Assembly: GCA_018398815.1 (NCBI GenBank)
Contig: CM031611.1
Span: forward strand, 79,768,736 to 79,832,735
Direction: 5' to 3'
From: Conus ventricosus
Lineage: Eukaryota; Mollusca; Gastropoda; Neogastropoda; Conidae
Length of the DNA: 64,000 nt
The position numbers and the translations under genes were made by a program. The notes beneath the pieces were generated by a model. The model was not told the origin of the DNA, did no database searches, and saw only the letters and a list, made by a program, of their open reading frames with translations. Shown piece by piece: positions 24,132-38,374 of the stretch. Position 1 is the stretch's first letter. Each line of letters opens with the position of its first letter.

Positions 24132-27100
24132 CATCATCCTCATCTATTGTAATGCTAAAAAGAAAGACTTCACATAGAAAGGAGTTGAGAGAGGAGGGGT
24201 GGAAGAAAAATGAGAACAAGTAAACAGAGGAGAGACTCAGAGAGAGTAAAGAAAACTTACTTGAAATCTGTTTCTTGTCATTATGAGCTGAAGACTGGAA
24301 TGCGGTACAGCACCTTCTTCGACCAGTACAGCTCAATTGCAGGCAGTCGCACGATTCCATCAGTTCCACTGATTTGCATTGGAATACTGGAGCAGATTGT
24401 CGAGCTCCACGCCCTCTGCCACGCCCCTTATTTGATGCTGTCCAGTGCCTCTGGTCTTCCCCTGCCCCTACCGACCTCTCATGACAGTAGAGGGTGCTGT
24501 GCTGGTGCTGGGAATCGGCTCTGGTTCTGATTCTTGGTCGGAATCATGGCCGGTATCACTCTTGACCAAACATCACGTGGGTCGAAGTCCGGGCCTTCTT
24601 CTTCGTGACCACCACGAGTTCCGACAAAAGTGGATGGTGCTGTCACCTGATGCTTGGAAGTCTTCGTCACCACCATCAATATCATTCAACACTTCATCTA
24701 AAACTTCCAGTGCGCTATAACGCTTCAAAACAGGTCGCTGTGTCGAGCTTCGTCTCTGATCCGCCATCTTGATTATGATAATCAGCTCGACCCCACTTGA
24801 ATACTCAACCGACAATTTACTAACACTTCAGTACACCGTATAAAGGGACAGAACTGTTATTTAAACACCCCAGTAGAGTCAGGGACAATTTCTAGGGTTA
24901 TTTCCCGTACCGATTTTCGAAATTTCGATGACGAAGATACCCCGTAATAGACACGGTTACGGGCGTACAGATCGCGGGGAAACGACCCGTAATAGCAGGG
25001 GCAAGCAGGGAAGAGGTTAAATCTTAAGACAGTATGGGAACCTTCCAATACACGAAAATTATACCTTCTCAAAACAACTTTCCCACTTCCATGGCAGATC
25101 ACACACATAAAAAATGACAGAGCAGTTTGGTTTTTTTGTTACGTGGCGCCAGTGGACATGAAAGAATAAGTGTCTGGGAGAAGACACTGACCTCACAGTA
25201 CACCCTCTTGACCACTCTAGTCTGAGGACGAAGATGTCGAAGGACTTGTCAGGACCTGGCATCACCATGCCCTTCTCCTCCAGGGGGCCTGCTTCCTGCA
25301 ACATGGCACCACGAAGAGCTGTGAATCACTTGCCCACAGAGAGGAACCAAGCCACAGCCAGAATATCTCATTGGACTTATAAAGCAAAGGTCCTGGATTT
25401 TAAGAAATGCATCAATTACATCCCTAAATATGGAGCTTTCCAATAAAGGGCACATTAATTTGATTTTGTAAGAAGCCAAGTCTGTCTCCATTCGGAGCAG
25501 CCGCCTTGCATTCTGCTTTCAAGGCAGGATTAAAAAAAAACTTTTTTAAAGGTGCCATTTGAACTTTCTCACAGTCTTGTCTGCAGCAATCTTTTATGTT
25601 TATCCTTGTTTCTATTGTTCCGACCAATATTACCCATTGGCTATCATCCATTTAACTGCTGTTCGACTCTATTTAGCTCATAAACAGCAATCCCAAATTT
25701 TTCCCCATATAAAGACCCCATTTCAGGACAATGCCTGTCATGAAAATGACCGCCATTTGCAAAGTGCTTTGATCTGTCTCTTAAAAAGTTTAAAACAATT
25801 AGCTCACGCTGATGTGACCACAAGTGAAAACTGGGACCACAGGTGAAAACTGGGATGTTCATTCAACTCTGCCATGCACACTTTAGAGGCATAGGTGCTG
25901 CTCAATTGATAAAGACAGGTCAGCAAGTCATGTTAACTGTACAGGTACGCCCATCTTACGTCGTTAACTGTACAGATATGCCAATCTTACACCGTTAACT
26001 ATACAGGTATGCCAATCTGGCACCAAAGAAGAGAAGATACCTGATTGTTGGTTCTTCAATGTCACTGTCCTGAGTGTGGTTCACCCTGCCTGAAGAAGAC
26101 CTCAGGGGTCAAAAAGGGTCATGCTTTGCCATGTGAGTCGTTTGTCCATGTGAAATGGTGAAGTTCTTTCACATACCTTTTAGAATTTGTACAGGTACAT
26201 CTGCACTCCCTTGATATGTAGGAGGCAGTGTGCGAGATGACCAGTAAGGGTGGATTTAGTTTTAAGAGCACAAATCAATTCTTGATTTTTGGAGTTTTGA
26301 AAGACACTGGCCAGTCACAAACATCAACAGCACAGAAACAAGACACATGCAACATCAACAACACAGAAACAGACACATGCAACATCAACAGCACAGAAAC
26401 AGACACATGCAACATCAACAACACAGAAACAGACACATGCAACATCAACAACACAGAAACAGACACATGCAACATCAACAACACAGAAACAGACACATGC
26501 AACATCAACAGCACAGAAACAAGACACATGCAACATCAACAACACAGAAACAGACACATGCAACATCAACAGCACAGAAACAGACACATGCAACATCAAC
26601 AGCACAGAAACAAGACACATGCAACATCAACAACACAGAAACAGACACATGCAACATCAACAACACAGAAACAGACACATGCAGCATCAACTACACAAAA
26701 ACAGACACATGCAAAGCAAGCTATATTAATCATCAGACCTTTATATGAAACAATGATGTGGTTTATACTTGTTCCTGCTTGCTTTGTGATTTTCTTGTAA
26801 ACAAAGAACCCAAGGTTCAATGGTTCAGTTTCAGTGCTAAGTTCACTGAACCTTATTAAAAAAAAATGATAGTTACATACAGAACTCGGTAATTAAAGGG
26901 TTAAAATTAAGACTGGCCTGAACCTCACCTTGACAAAGATGGCAAAGTACAGCTCATTGCTTTTCTCTGAGCACAGCTTTGCGTTGGTCTTCATGTCATT
27001 GCAAGTTTCTGCAATGTCCTGGAGCACAGCTGATGATCTCTTAGTCACCTCACAGTAGCCTGCACAGAGACATTGACCCACATATGTCACCCGTAAGAAT

Positions 27101-30100
27101 TCGGGGTAAAGAAGGGTGAAAATATTGTAAAATTATCACGGTTTGTGAGTATCAGTTACAGACTATGCTGCATCAACCAAATTTGCATCCCACGCTCGTC
27201 TTCAATTCTGAGTGCACTGACTATGAAATATGCAGACAATGACTTAAAGAAGTTCACAAAATCATCTAAGCTAAAACTGAAATTCAAATTTGCGTTTCTA
27301 CTGCATTAAGAAAGAAAAACGTTTGGGGCAGTTTATTTCTACATTCTGTCTGATTTGTTTTGTTTTTTTTACCTCAAAATGTACTTTGGGTCATTTCTTA
27401 CCCAGAAAGTATTTGCATAACAGCTCTACTTTCAACAGCCAGAACCAAACAAGAATCAAGGGTTTTGATACTAACATCTTTTTACATGTCTAAACAAATG
27501 AAAAGAAAAAGTGACAAGTGTAGGGGGAATGAACAGTGACACAGCACTGAACAGGAACCACACCATCTCAGCAACACACCTAAAGCAGCAGCAAGGGTGC
27601 GGTGAACCAGGATGTCAGGGTAGCGGCGGATGGGAGAGGTGAAGTGGGTGTAGAGGGGTACATTGAGAGCATAGTGACTGTACAGAGTTTCATCTGCCAG
27701 CATGCCACAGCAGAAATACTTGGCATTCTGCACACAGGTGAAAAAAGGTGCGTAACATATACTGCTTCATCATTATCACCAACACATCAAACTGTGCAAT
27801 GACTTTACCAATGAAAACGAATTTAAAAAACAAAACGGAAAATTAAAAACAAACAGCACTGTAAAATGTCTGATGGAAATAGCCAAAGTAGACAATCATT
27901 AAAAGGAATAATGTTTCTGAAATCTGTTTCGCTTTACAAAAATGAATTTTGAATAAGTTAGATCACTGATGTTCAAGTTTCCTCTTCCCATGTTCACATC
28001 TAAAAAAATGACTTCAAGGGTTTCACCACGAGATCTGGGAACCAATGTGTTTTAAAAACTTTTCATTCACTTTTTATTGTGCTCCCAGTTCTTATAGAAC
28101 AAGGACGACTTTAGAATGGGAACGAAGAAATGCTGTCTGTGTGTCTGTCTGTGTGTCTGTGTGTCCGAGGTCAAAAATGTGTTCCACTCGCTCCAGACAA
28201 AACTACTGGGCCGATCTTTCTGAAAATTTGTAGGTATGTTCATTATGGGTCAAGGATGATGCCTGATGTCTTAGTTTACCGTTACAGCCGTTACTAATGG
28301 CTGTAATGGCCTGTAACACTTTTTCTTCTTTATGGAATATCACAGAAAGTACTTGGCTGATCTTTGTGAAAATTAGCAGGTATGTTCATTATGGGTCAAG
28401 GATGATGCCCCATGTTTTAATTTACCCTGTTATATCCATTACTAACAGCTGTAACGGTTTTTTCTTCTTTATGGAATATCTCAGAAAGTACTTGGCCGAT
28501 CTTTCTGAAAATTTGTAGGTATGTTCATTATGGGTCACAAATAATGCCCAATGTTTTAGTTTACCATATGCACCGTTACTAACAGCTGTAACGGCATGTA
28601 ACGCTTTTTCTTCTTCATGGAATATCTCAGAAAGTACTTGGCTGATCTTTGTTAACATTAGCAGGTATGTTCATTATGGGTCACGAATAATGCCCAATGT
28701 TTTAGTTTACCGTTATAGCCGTTACTAACGGCTGTAACAGCATGTAACGGTTGTTTTTCTTAATGGAATATCTCAGAAAGTGCTTGGCCAATCTTTGTGA
28801 AAATTAGCAGGTATGTTCATTATGGATCACGGATGATGCCTGATGTTTCAGTTTACTGTTATAGCCATTACTAACAGCTGTAACGGCCTGTAACATTTTT
28901 TTTTCTTTATGGAATATCTCAGAATGTACATGGCTGATCTTTGTGAAAATTAGCATGTATGTTCATTATGGGTTACAGATGATGCCCGATGTTTTAGTTT
29001 ACCGCTATAGCCGTTACTAACGGCTGTAACGGTTTTTCTTCTTTATGGAATATCTCAGAAAGTACTTGGCCAATATTTCTGAAAATTTGTAGGTATGTTC
29101 ATTATGGGTCACGGATGATGCCCGATGTTTAAGTTTACCGTTATAGCCATTACTAACAGCCCATAATGGTTTTCTTCTTTATGGAAAATCTCAGAAAGTT
29201 CTTGGCCGATATTTCTGAAAATGTGTAAGTATGTTCATTATAGGTCACAGACGATGACCGATGTTTACCAGAATAGCCATTACTAACGGTTTCACCAGTC
29301 CAAGACGGTTTTTCCTCTTTATGGAATATCTCACGCGTATTCAGGATAAACAGGGAGTAGTTTATATGCTTTGCATCTTGTTATCAATTACACTAAAAGC
29401 AACAGTTCCAGCAGTATTACATTATAATTATATCCAAATCAATACAGCATACAATACAGCATACCAGATTTGTACAAAGTGATCAAAAAATACAGGGAAA
29501 GAAACATAAAACAAACAAAAAAGATATTATGCACAAGACACATACATTAGCAGTCGTCAGAATACTAAATAACAATTTTGTTAAGCAGACCCAATAAATG
29601 AGACACTTTAGAAATACTGTGGAATCCTTCATTAACGATCCTTCTGTACAACTCCTCCTCACAATGACAACAAATTCTGTGAAGGAGCACTTCTCTTGTG
29701 ATACTGTTTTGGGCCTCTGTAGAATGATCGCTGCCCATGCCCACTGGTGACCAAACCAACCTTAGTCTGTGTCAACTTTTTGTGCGGGCTAAATTGCTGA
29801 TAAATTTCCCAGCATAATATAGTCTCTTTACAAAGCAGTTCTTTACGTATCAAAAACTTTAAAACTTCTAATCAACAGTCACTTAGGTGATTTTTTGTTA
29901 CTGCTGGGTCTGACCTCCAACAACAAACCCCTACTTTTATTGCTGCAGCATGACATTTCACTCAAGTGAACAGTGATCTGGTAGCAAATTAAATCATTCT
30001 TCTGTGCATTAATACCACTGTCACATAACACAAAAGTTCTAAACATTCTCGGCATTGTATGAACTGAAATCAGTTCAATGCTATGACATCATAACTGCAA

Positions 30101-30907
30101 TCAAGTGTGACCGTGACATTTCAAATGCTCTATCATTGCGCCTGTGATGTCTCAGAGTGTCTTTAGCTGAAAAAACAAAAAAAAACCTAATGGACAATGA
30201 GGTTAAAGTTGCAACATGCAGAAAAATGGGGAAAAACAGCCATTACGATCGCAGCAAATTAAATTTTATTATGAGAGACTGAGTTTAAAAAGATTAAAGT
30301 TTTGTGAAAGTGGTTAAAGTTTAAAAAACACCAAAAAAACCCACCCTAGGTTTATTTCCACTGGTTTATGGAGATAATTGTCAATCAGGTCACCTTGCAT
30401 TTATGACCTGATCTCCCCTACAAATGAAGAAAAAAAGAATCCATACTGAAGATTGGTGTTAGCTTGGATGTTCAGTGAAAATAAGTCAATCAAATTTGTG
30501 CAGATACTCCTTGTGTGCCTTTTTTTTTCCCCCCAAGTGAAAAACTCTTGGAGAAAAAAAAGAAAGAAAAAGAAGTTGAGTGTAAGCCAGTTAAGAGTAC
30601 TACAGATTCAGGGACTGGGTTTCCCCCATGTTGGCCATGGCAGACCTAGTTTAGGCTGCACAGGTCACTCAATAGTCATGACTCACTTGTTTGTTTATCG
30701 GGAACATGGGAAGGCCCTTGGACAAGAAACTACAGGAGAATATGGCGAAAATTTTCATTCAATTCTGAAACCTTTTTTTAAAGATTGTCTTGACACAGAC
30801 ATATGGATAAGGAATCAATGGGAATTTTCATCCGTTTCCTAGGAGATCGAACTGAGTTCCAAGATACAGAAAAAGTAGTGGAGAAAAAAGACTGAATTGA
30901 ATATTTT

Positions 30908-30949
<42 letters not shown>

Positions 30950-33900
30950 GAGCTTCAGAGAGACAATAAACCAGTAATTTGTTCAAGAAACTTGAATTGC
31001 AGCATTCAAGAAAGCTGTTTGAATTAACATTTTCTTGAGACTGGGAACTAATGGTCAAGAAGGCTGTAATGTTTTCAAATCTTCTCTTGCTGAATCTTCT
31101 CTTGCTGCTTTGTATTCATACTTCAAAAGATCTGTCTTGCTGCTGTAGATCAGAGAATGTCAGGTTGTAGTAAGAATATTGCACTTCAAGTTTGAAAAGA
31201 AGAAGGAATTCTACCCTTTTCGTGTCTGGAGTGGTAGTATGTCTGTTGTTTGACATGGAATTCAAACACAGATGCGTCATAAATACACATTTTTCCAGGA
31301 TGTCATCAACATGCTGAACAACAAAAACTCTGTACAATTTTGCAAGCGGAATGTATCTTACTCTCATTGGTCGGGAACACAAAGCCACCAGAATCTGCAT
31401 TCGCGCTTGTGAAAGCTCATCTTCCCCTGTGTAGCGAGCCAGTGACAACTGCAACAGGAACACTTTTATAGCATCGATACTGCAGGCAGCATTGACGATG
31501 TTCATAACATACATTTCTGCATCTTTTGTTCTGAAGAAAATGTTCTGAGGCAATTATCACAAAATGATTTGCAATCACTGGACAGTTGCTAAATTTAAGG
31601 CTGCTGCTACAACAATATTTCATTGCATTTATTTCTAAAACATCAAATAACATGATTCAGCCACTGTCATAATCATACCAACATAATGAACTGCTGTTTT
31701 CTTGTTCGCTTGTCATGCTATCATATATACTGACTTCCATAAAAAACGCGAAAATTTGAAAGGCTATTTTTCGGGTGAAAAGGGTGAATATACAATACTG
31801 AACCATTGTGGCAAGTTGTTTGGGTCCAAGACTCACATGCAGTGAAAAAATTGTGTGAGCAACACATCATTTCCGGCATTGGAGGGTCAACAAAAATGGC
31901 AAACTGGTTGCTGCATGCGGGGCACGTGCACACCATGCAGAGCAAAGTTAACCAGCGACAAGTACGCAGGCATGCAGCCTTAATAAAGCCGCGCTACAAG
32001 GTTCAGGTAACGACTTGCCATCTGAGCGCTACAGAGATGCCAAGACTACGAGCAGAGGAACGCAATCGTGCCCTAGGCCATCTGGAGGCTGGTGTGGATG
32101 CCAGGCAGGTCGCCAACATCTTCAGAGCTGCCAACCTGCTCATGCGGCTTACAGTAGCATTTCACAATTTTCACAGTAGCATTTCCAATTTGACAGTAGC
32201 AACTTAATTTTGCGCGCGTTCTAAAAAGAAATCAGGCCTATAACCAGTTTTACGGACCACATTAAAGCTACAGTACTCTTAGTATATCTATAAATGTTAT
32301 TATACAGAGATGAAGCAGAGGAAGAGGGCAAATTGTAAAAAAAAATCTACGTGCTACAGTAAAACCGAAAGCGGAAATGCAGTTCCGACAGACCGATAGA
32401 GACGTTACTTAGCGCTGTCCAAACAAAACGAAAGTATCTTCGAATTTTTTGTTTCGCCGTAGCAATTTAATGATCGTAGTAGCGTCGTAGCAAGCATTCT
32501 CTTGGCGTAGCAAACTACGGCGCTCTTGTAGCAGTTGGCAGCTATGCATCTTTAACGTCCACATCTCAACCATCTATCGTCTGCAGCACCGCATGCGAGT
32601 CACTGGTACCACTGATGATCGTCCCCGGCCAGGCCTCCATGGGTCACCACACAAAGAGAGGATCGCCATCTTGTTCGAACCCATCTGCGGGACAGGCGCC
32701 AAACAGCCGCTAACACTGCTCTACAGGTGCCTGGGAATCTCCAGCAACGAATCAGCCTCAACACTGTGCGGCGGTGTCTTCAGGAGAATGGGCTGGCATG
32801 TAGGCGTCCTCACAGAGGTCCAGTACTGACACCAAGACACCGGCAGGACAGGCTGCAGTGGGCACAAGCCCGAATCAACTGGCGCAGGCAGCAGTGGGGA
32901 CGCATACTGTTCTCAGATGAGAGCCGTTTTTGTATTGACATGGCTGACGGTCGTGTCAGAATATGGCGTCGACCCGGTGAACGCTATGCTGACTCCTGTG
33001 TGGTAGAGCGGAACCCCTGGGGAGGCCCGAACGTTATGATATGGGGTGCAATTGGCATTAACCACGCCATAGGACCAGTCATCTTTCAGAACATTGGTCC
33101 TGGTCGCGGACTGGGTGTCAATGCACAGCGCTACATCAACCAGGTGCTCAGACCCCATGTCGATCCTTTTTTTGCGCAACACCCAAACTGGACATTCCAA
33201 CAGGACAATGCAAGACCACACACTGCCAGGGCCACCCAGCAATTTCTGCAGCATAACAACGTCAATGTGCTGCCCTGGCCAGCCCACAGTCCCGATTTAA
33301 ACCCAATAGAACATTTTTGGGATGAACTTGGCAGACGGTTGGACCTCCTGCGTCCACGACCAGCAACAGCGGCTCAACTTCACCAGGCCATCGTCCATGT
33401 GTGGGCTGGTGTGCCAAGGGGACGCATCAACCACCTGTCCACTCAATGAGCCGCAGGTGTCAAGCAGTTGTCAACGCAAATGGTGGCCACACACGGTATT
33501 AGGACTTCAAGCTGGTTTGTCACGTGACCTTGGATTTTCCACACAAAAGACATATTGCTGATGACATTTTCACACATTGCCGGTGTAATGAATCAAATCA
33601 CGTTGAATTCTCGCTTCCACTCTGTACAATTGTGACCAATAAAATTCACCCCCAACCTTCAGCTTGTTTTGTTTTCGCATTTTTTATGGAAGTCAGTATA
33701 TATGCATGCCCTTAAATACATTTTGCAGATGATCATCGTGGCATTACTGTTAGTCAGCATGACTGCTTTTAGTATCTCAGTACAGCAAGCAATCTATTAT
33801 TCAAAGTGAACAATCACCAGTACAGCAAGCAATCTATTATTCAAAGTGAACAATCATCAGCACAGCAAGCAATCTATTATTCAAAGCGGACAATCACAAT

Positions 33901-36900
33901 CAACATTCTGAAGTTGTGCAAATGCACAAAACAGAGTTCAGAACCTTTTCTTTGTCTGTAATGCCAGCCACCTGACAACTTATCTTTTAAATGCAAAGAA
34001 TAAATGTAGCTATTATGAACGTACACACAGCCCCTCGCTTCCTCCACCTCAATAACATGAATTAATGCACAGAATAAATGTAGCTATTATAAAAAGACAT
34101 TATGTCACCAGCAAACAAATGTCGAAATTAGTAACAAACAAAGGACGCGTTTTGTCAGAAACAAAAGAAATGTTAGATGAAACCACATCTGTTTTATGAA
34201 AAACTTTACGAAGAAAGAAGAACTCAGGATGTTAATTTAAATGACTATGTCACAGCTTTACCAAAATTAGAAAAAGAAGAAGCTGACAAATTAGAAGGAA
34301 TTATAACAAAGAAGAAGCAGCACAGGCAATAGAAAAATGAAAAAATGATAAAAGCCCAGGATCGGACGGCATGACGGTAAATTTTTTCAAGTTCTTTTGG
34401 CAACAGATAGGGGATTTTGTGGTTCGCTCCATCAATGAAGGTTTTTATAACGGAAAATGTCTATAACACAGAGGGAAGGCATAATAATATGTTTACCGAA
34501 GGTGATAAACCAAGGGAATATTTGAAGAATTGGCGACCAATTACATTACTAAATGTGACATACAAAAATTGGATCAGCATGCATCGCTAACCGCATAAAA
34601 ACTATACTACCGAAAATTATAAATGAAGATCAGACAGGCTTCGTACCAGGAAGATATATTGGAGACAGTTTTTAAGAACTTTATAACGACATGTGCATTA
34701 TTTAGAAATAAGGACTTGCCCGGATTACTTGTATCAATTGATTTTGAAAAGCTTTCGACTCAGTAGATTGAATTTCATGAAAAAAGTATAAACAAATTTG
34801 GGTTGGAGATGACATATGTAAATGGGTATCTGCGTTTAATAACGATATCAGGTCTATGTTATAGTAAATGGGAAAATGTCAAGACATCTTGAAATACAGA
34901 GAGGATGTCGTCAGGGTGAACCCATATCTCCGTATCTTTTATACTCTGTGCCGAAATCCTGGCATGCAAAATTCGAAAAGATGAAAATATCAGGGGAATA
35001 AAATATCAGACACCGAATTTAAAGTAAATCAGTTTGCTGATGACAACCACTTTCACTTATAGAAGGAGACAGAGCATCTACAAAAACTGTTCGAAAGGTT
35101 AAATGAATTTGAAAGTATATCTGGCTTAAAATTAAAATTTTGACAAAAACTACAAAATGTTTGGCTAGGAAACAGGAAAAATTCAGCAGAAAAATATTTA
35201 TACCACAAACATATGCAATGGAATCCCCCAAAATTAAAATTCTGGGAATCTGGTTTGCAAACGAGATAACAAATTTAACCGAGATTAATGTAAAAGATAA
35301 ATTTGTTGAAGTTAAGACTTTGTTAAAATTTGGGCAAAAAGAACATGTACTCCTTTGGGTAGGGTTGCGGTACTTAAGTCTTTGATTTCTTCAAAATTAA
35401 TCTTCTTATGGACTCTGCTCCCTAACCCACCGAAAATGAGTTGAAACAACTGCAAAAAATGTGCTTCGAATTTGTGGGTGGATGGCAAAACAGACAAAAT
35501 AAGGAGACAATATTCAGTACAAAATGTTGAGCAAGGAGGAATAGAATACCTGACATACAAGCCTTTGTGCATGCACTGAAGTTGTCATCGTTGAGAAGGC
35601 TGCTTTCAGGAACTTCAAAATGGAAACACATACTCGAAACATTGTGCCCAGAAATAAACTATATACGCTGTTACGGGTCTAAAATGTTTATAAAGAGTAA
35701 ATGCAACTACTTCTGGAAAGATGTATTTTTAGCCTACGAAAAACTCACCAGCCACATACATTTAGATAACGAAGAGGAAATTTTATCAGAACCTATTTTT
35801 CACAACATAAAATTTAAAATCAACAATAATGATTTTTGTTTCACAAAATGGACTGCCAAGAATGTGTTTCTTAGTAAAAGATATTGTTGGTAATAATGGA
35901 AGCTTTTTGAATCATGATGAATTTTGCCTGAAATGGAATTTGAAGGTGAATTACTTACACTATCTAAGTTCCATTCAAGCGATAAAAGAATATATCAGAA
36001 AAAGAAATATAACTGTTCAAAACAATGATAGTAACCAGGATCCAAAAGCGATTAAAATGATAAGCAGCGTTACAAAAGGCTCAAAATCATATTATAACAT
36101 ACTGTTGGAAACACACTTGTCGGTAATATCAAACCACTCATTAATTGGCAAAGAAAGTTAAATTCTGTGGTAGACTGGCAAGTCGTTCTAAGATTGATTA
36201 GTAAAATAAAAGAAGTAAAATTGAAATGTTCCAGATAAGAATTTGCTACAGAATATTGGTTACAAATAATATATTAAAGAAAATGGGCCTAGTCGTGAGC
36301 GATAAATGTAGTTTTTTGTAATGACGAATTAGATTCGATCTATCACTATCTCTGGAACTGTGACTTCGTACACAACTTTTTGGATGGAATTAGAAATGTG
36401 TAATGAAAAGAAAATGTCATGTTTTGTGAAAGACTATCCTTTAAACGTTCAATTAAATTTTGTTTGAACAGACGAAAAAACCAAAAATCGATGAATTCTG
36501 TATATCATTATCTTATGGGCAAAATTCTTTATCTACAAATGTAGGATTAATAAAATTAGACCAACCATGACAGCTTTTATAGAGAACTCAAATACAACTA
36601 TCGCACCGAAAAAATATAAGCATAGTCTAGAAATGCGCCATTCTGAGTTTGAAAAAAAATGGACACTATATTCAGTGTTACTTAGTGATTAAGTGTTCCT
36701 TGATGATACGTTTTTTTCTTTACTCGATGCTATAGTGTGCCTGTTTTTGTCATACAGAACTAGATAAACAACCCAGCCCTGAAAACATTACCTCTGCTAC
36801 ATGAACAAAACAAGGGCCCTTAGATGGAAACTATTACTCCATTCAAATCGCTTTTACCCAACAGATATTCTCTTTCACTGTTTTACTACTATAATAAGTG

Positions 36901-38302
36901 CCACGTAACAAAACATGAATGTTGGCTTTATTAGTAGTACAGGATGATTGAAATTATGGGATATGGGTTGGAGGGGAAAATGAAAGAGGAGTTTTTTTTG
37001 TTTTTTTTTACGTATGTACAGACATAGAAAAATAAACGTGTGTGTGTGTGTGTGTGTGTTGTGTGTTGTGTGTGGTGTGGTGTGTGTGTGGTTCGGTGAG
37101 GGAGGGGGGTGTTAGCTGAGAAGGAAGGGAATCCTTTTTCCTATTATTTTTCCTTTGTTCTTTTGTTACGATTTATATGTTTTACCATTTCCCACTGAAA
37201 ATGAACGTTGGCATTCTGTGTTTGTTTTTCTTTTCACGCGAGTTGAATTGTGCGATGTTAAAGAAGAGAAGGGAAAAGGGGGAGGGGCGGGGGTAGAGAG
37301 GGAAAAAAAAAAGAAGAACTAAAAGTATGCTGATAAATTATTGAAAAGTTGGTGGATGTGTGTGGGAGGGTGGTGCTCTGTAAGGGTTTTCCTCCCCGTT
37401 TTTCTTCCCTCAATCTTAGTTAAGTATGATATGAGTTTATTATATAATTGATATGTTATGTTACTGTTTGCATATAACCTTTCTGCGCACTGTCCGCTTT
37501 CTGCGCTCCTGTCAGCTCTAACTTACTTGATTAAAAAAAAAAGAAAAAAAAAAAAAAAAAATGTAGCTATTATGAACGTACACACAGCCCCTCAGCTTCC
37601 TCCACCTCAAAACATGAATTAATGCACCAGAAAAATGAATCTACATTACACTTGTTAAGAATGAAGGAGTGAAAAGCGAACACCAAGTGACAGACATTAA
37701 AACAAAAATACTAGAACAAAAGATGAAAATGGATGCAAAGACATTACCAATCAAGCACGTTCAGATTTGAACACAACAATGATAACGCTTTGCTTTCTTG
37801 TCGCTAGTATAAACTGTACCTGAATGTCTTTGGCAGACTCCACCTCAACAGGAAAGCCTAGGCTAGAGCACAGTTCCTTCTGAAAATACACAGTGAAAAC
37901 TTATGAAAAAAAATGGAGAAATCAAAGCTATAAAAGCTGATGTCAATAACAAAAGCCGGTCAGATAGGTATAAATTCACAACTAGTAATGTTATTATTAT
38001 CATACATATAATCCTTCTTGTTTGAAGTTTAACTACCCAATTAATAGTCATCGCAATCTGACATTTTTGTTGTTGTTGTTGCAAAGCTTTTGTTTCACAC
38101 AGTATGGGAAAATGGGATGAATTTGCAACTCGCTCCCTTCCGTGAGTCTCTACACTCTTCCCGTCTGCAGACGCTGTCTGCATAACCAGCTGCATCAGAA
38201 CAATGTAACTTTACACCTGTGCCCTTCCACCCTCCACTCAAAACCTTCCGTTAATAACCGACTCCACAGTGGGCTCTTTTCACCATGAAGCTAAGTAGGA
38301 TT

Positions 38303-38374
<72 letters not shown>

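Larger units (their letters stand above)
21136..25020 (-). mobile_element. piggyBac-like DNA transposon
   Basis: The left end is TTAA followed by CCCCTTCCTGCC (21136 on). The right end, read on the minus strand from 25020, is TTAA followed by CCTCTTCCCTGC. TTAA target duplications with short CC(C/T)CTTCC inverted ends are diagnostic of the piggyBac superfamily, and a broken PGBD-type transposase is encoded inside on the minus strand. The 3.9-kb element sits in the large DIS3L2 intron. Its left half is an array of ~370-bp repeats. Confidence 0.85.
31722..33704 (+). mobile_element. Tc1/mariner-type transposon (Tc1 group, DD34E)
   Basis: Terminal inverted repeats read TATACTGACTTCCATAAAAA at the left (from about 31727) and as its reverse complement at the right (to about 33699); the match spans at least 28 bp with one mismatch. 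The palindromic CATATATA at each end hides the exact TA target duplication. A transposase gene runs on the + strand inside. The ~2-kb length comes from ~1.55 kb of Tc1 sequence plus a 424-bp hAT-like insertion. Confidence 0.9.

Noticed and set aside
23462..24143. Cys/Val-rich ORFs (up to 221 codons)
   Set aside because: They read the CA microsatellite; only the last ~50 codons of the longest one belong to the broken piggyBac transposase.
26228..26820. 190-codon ORF of NNTETDT repeats and its antisense shadows
   Set aside because: 30-bp minisatellite, divisible by three; no other coding feature.
31116..31553. 145-codon ORF as a single exon
   Set aside because: Only 31362-31448 matches DIS3L2 and is bounded by AG and GT; the rest is intron read-through.
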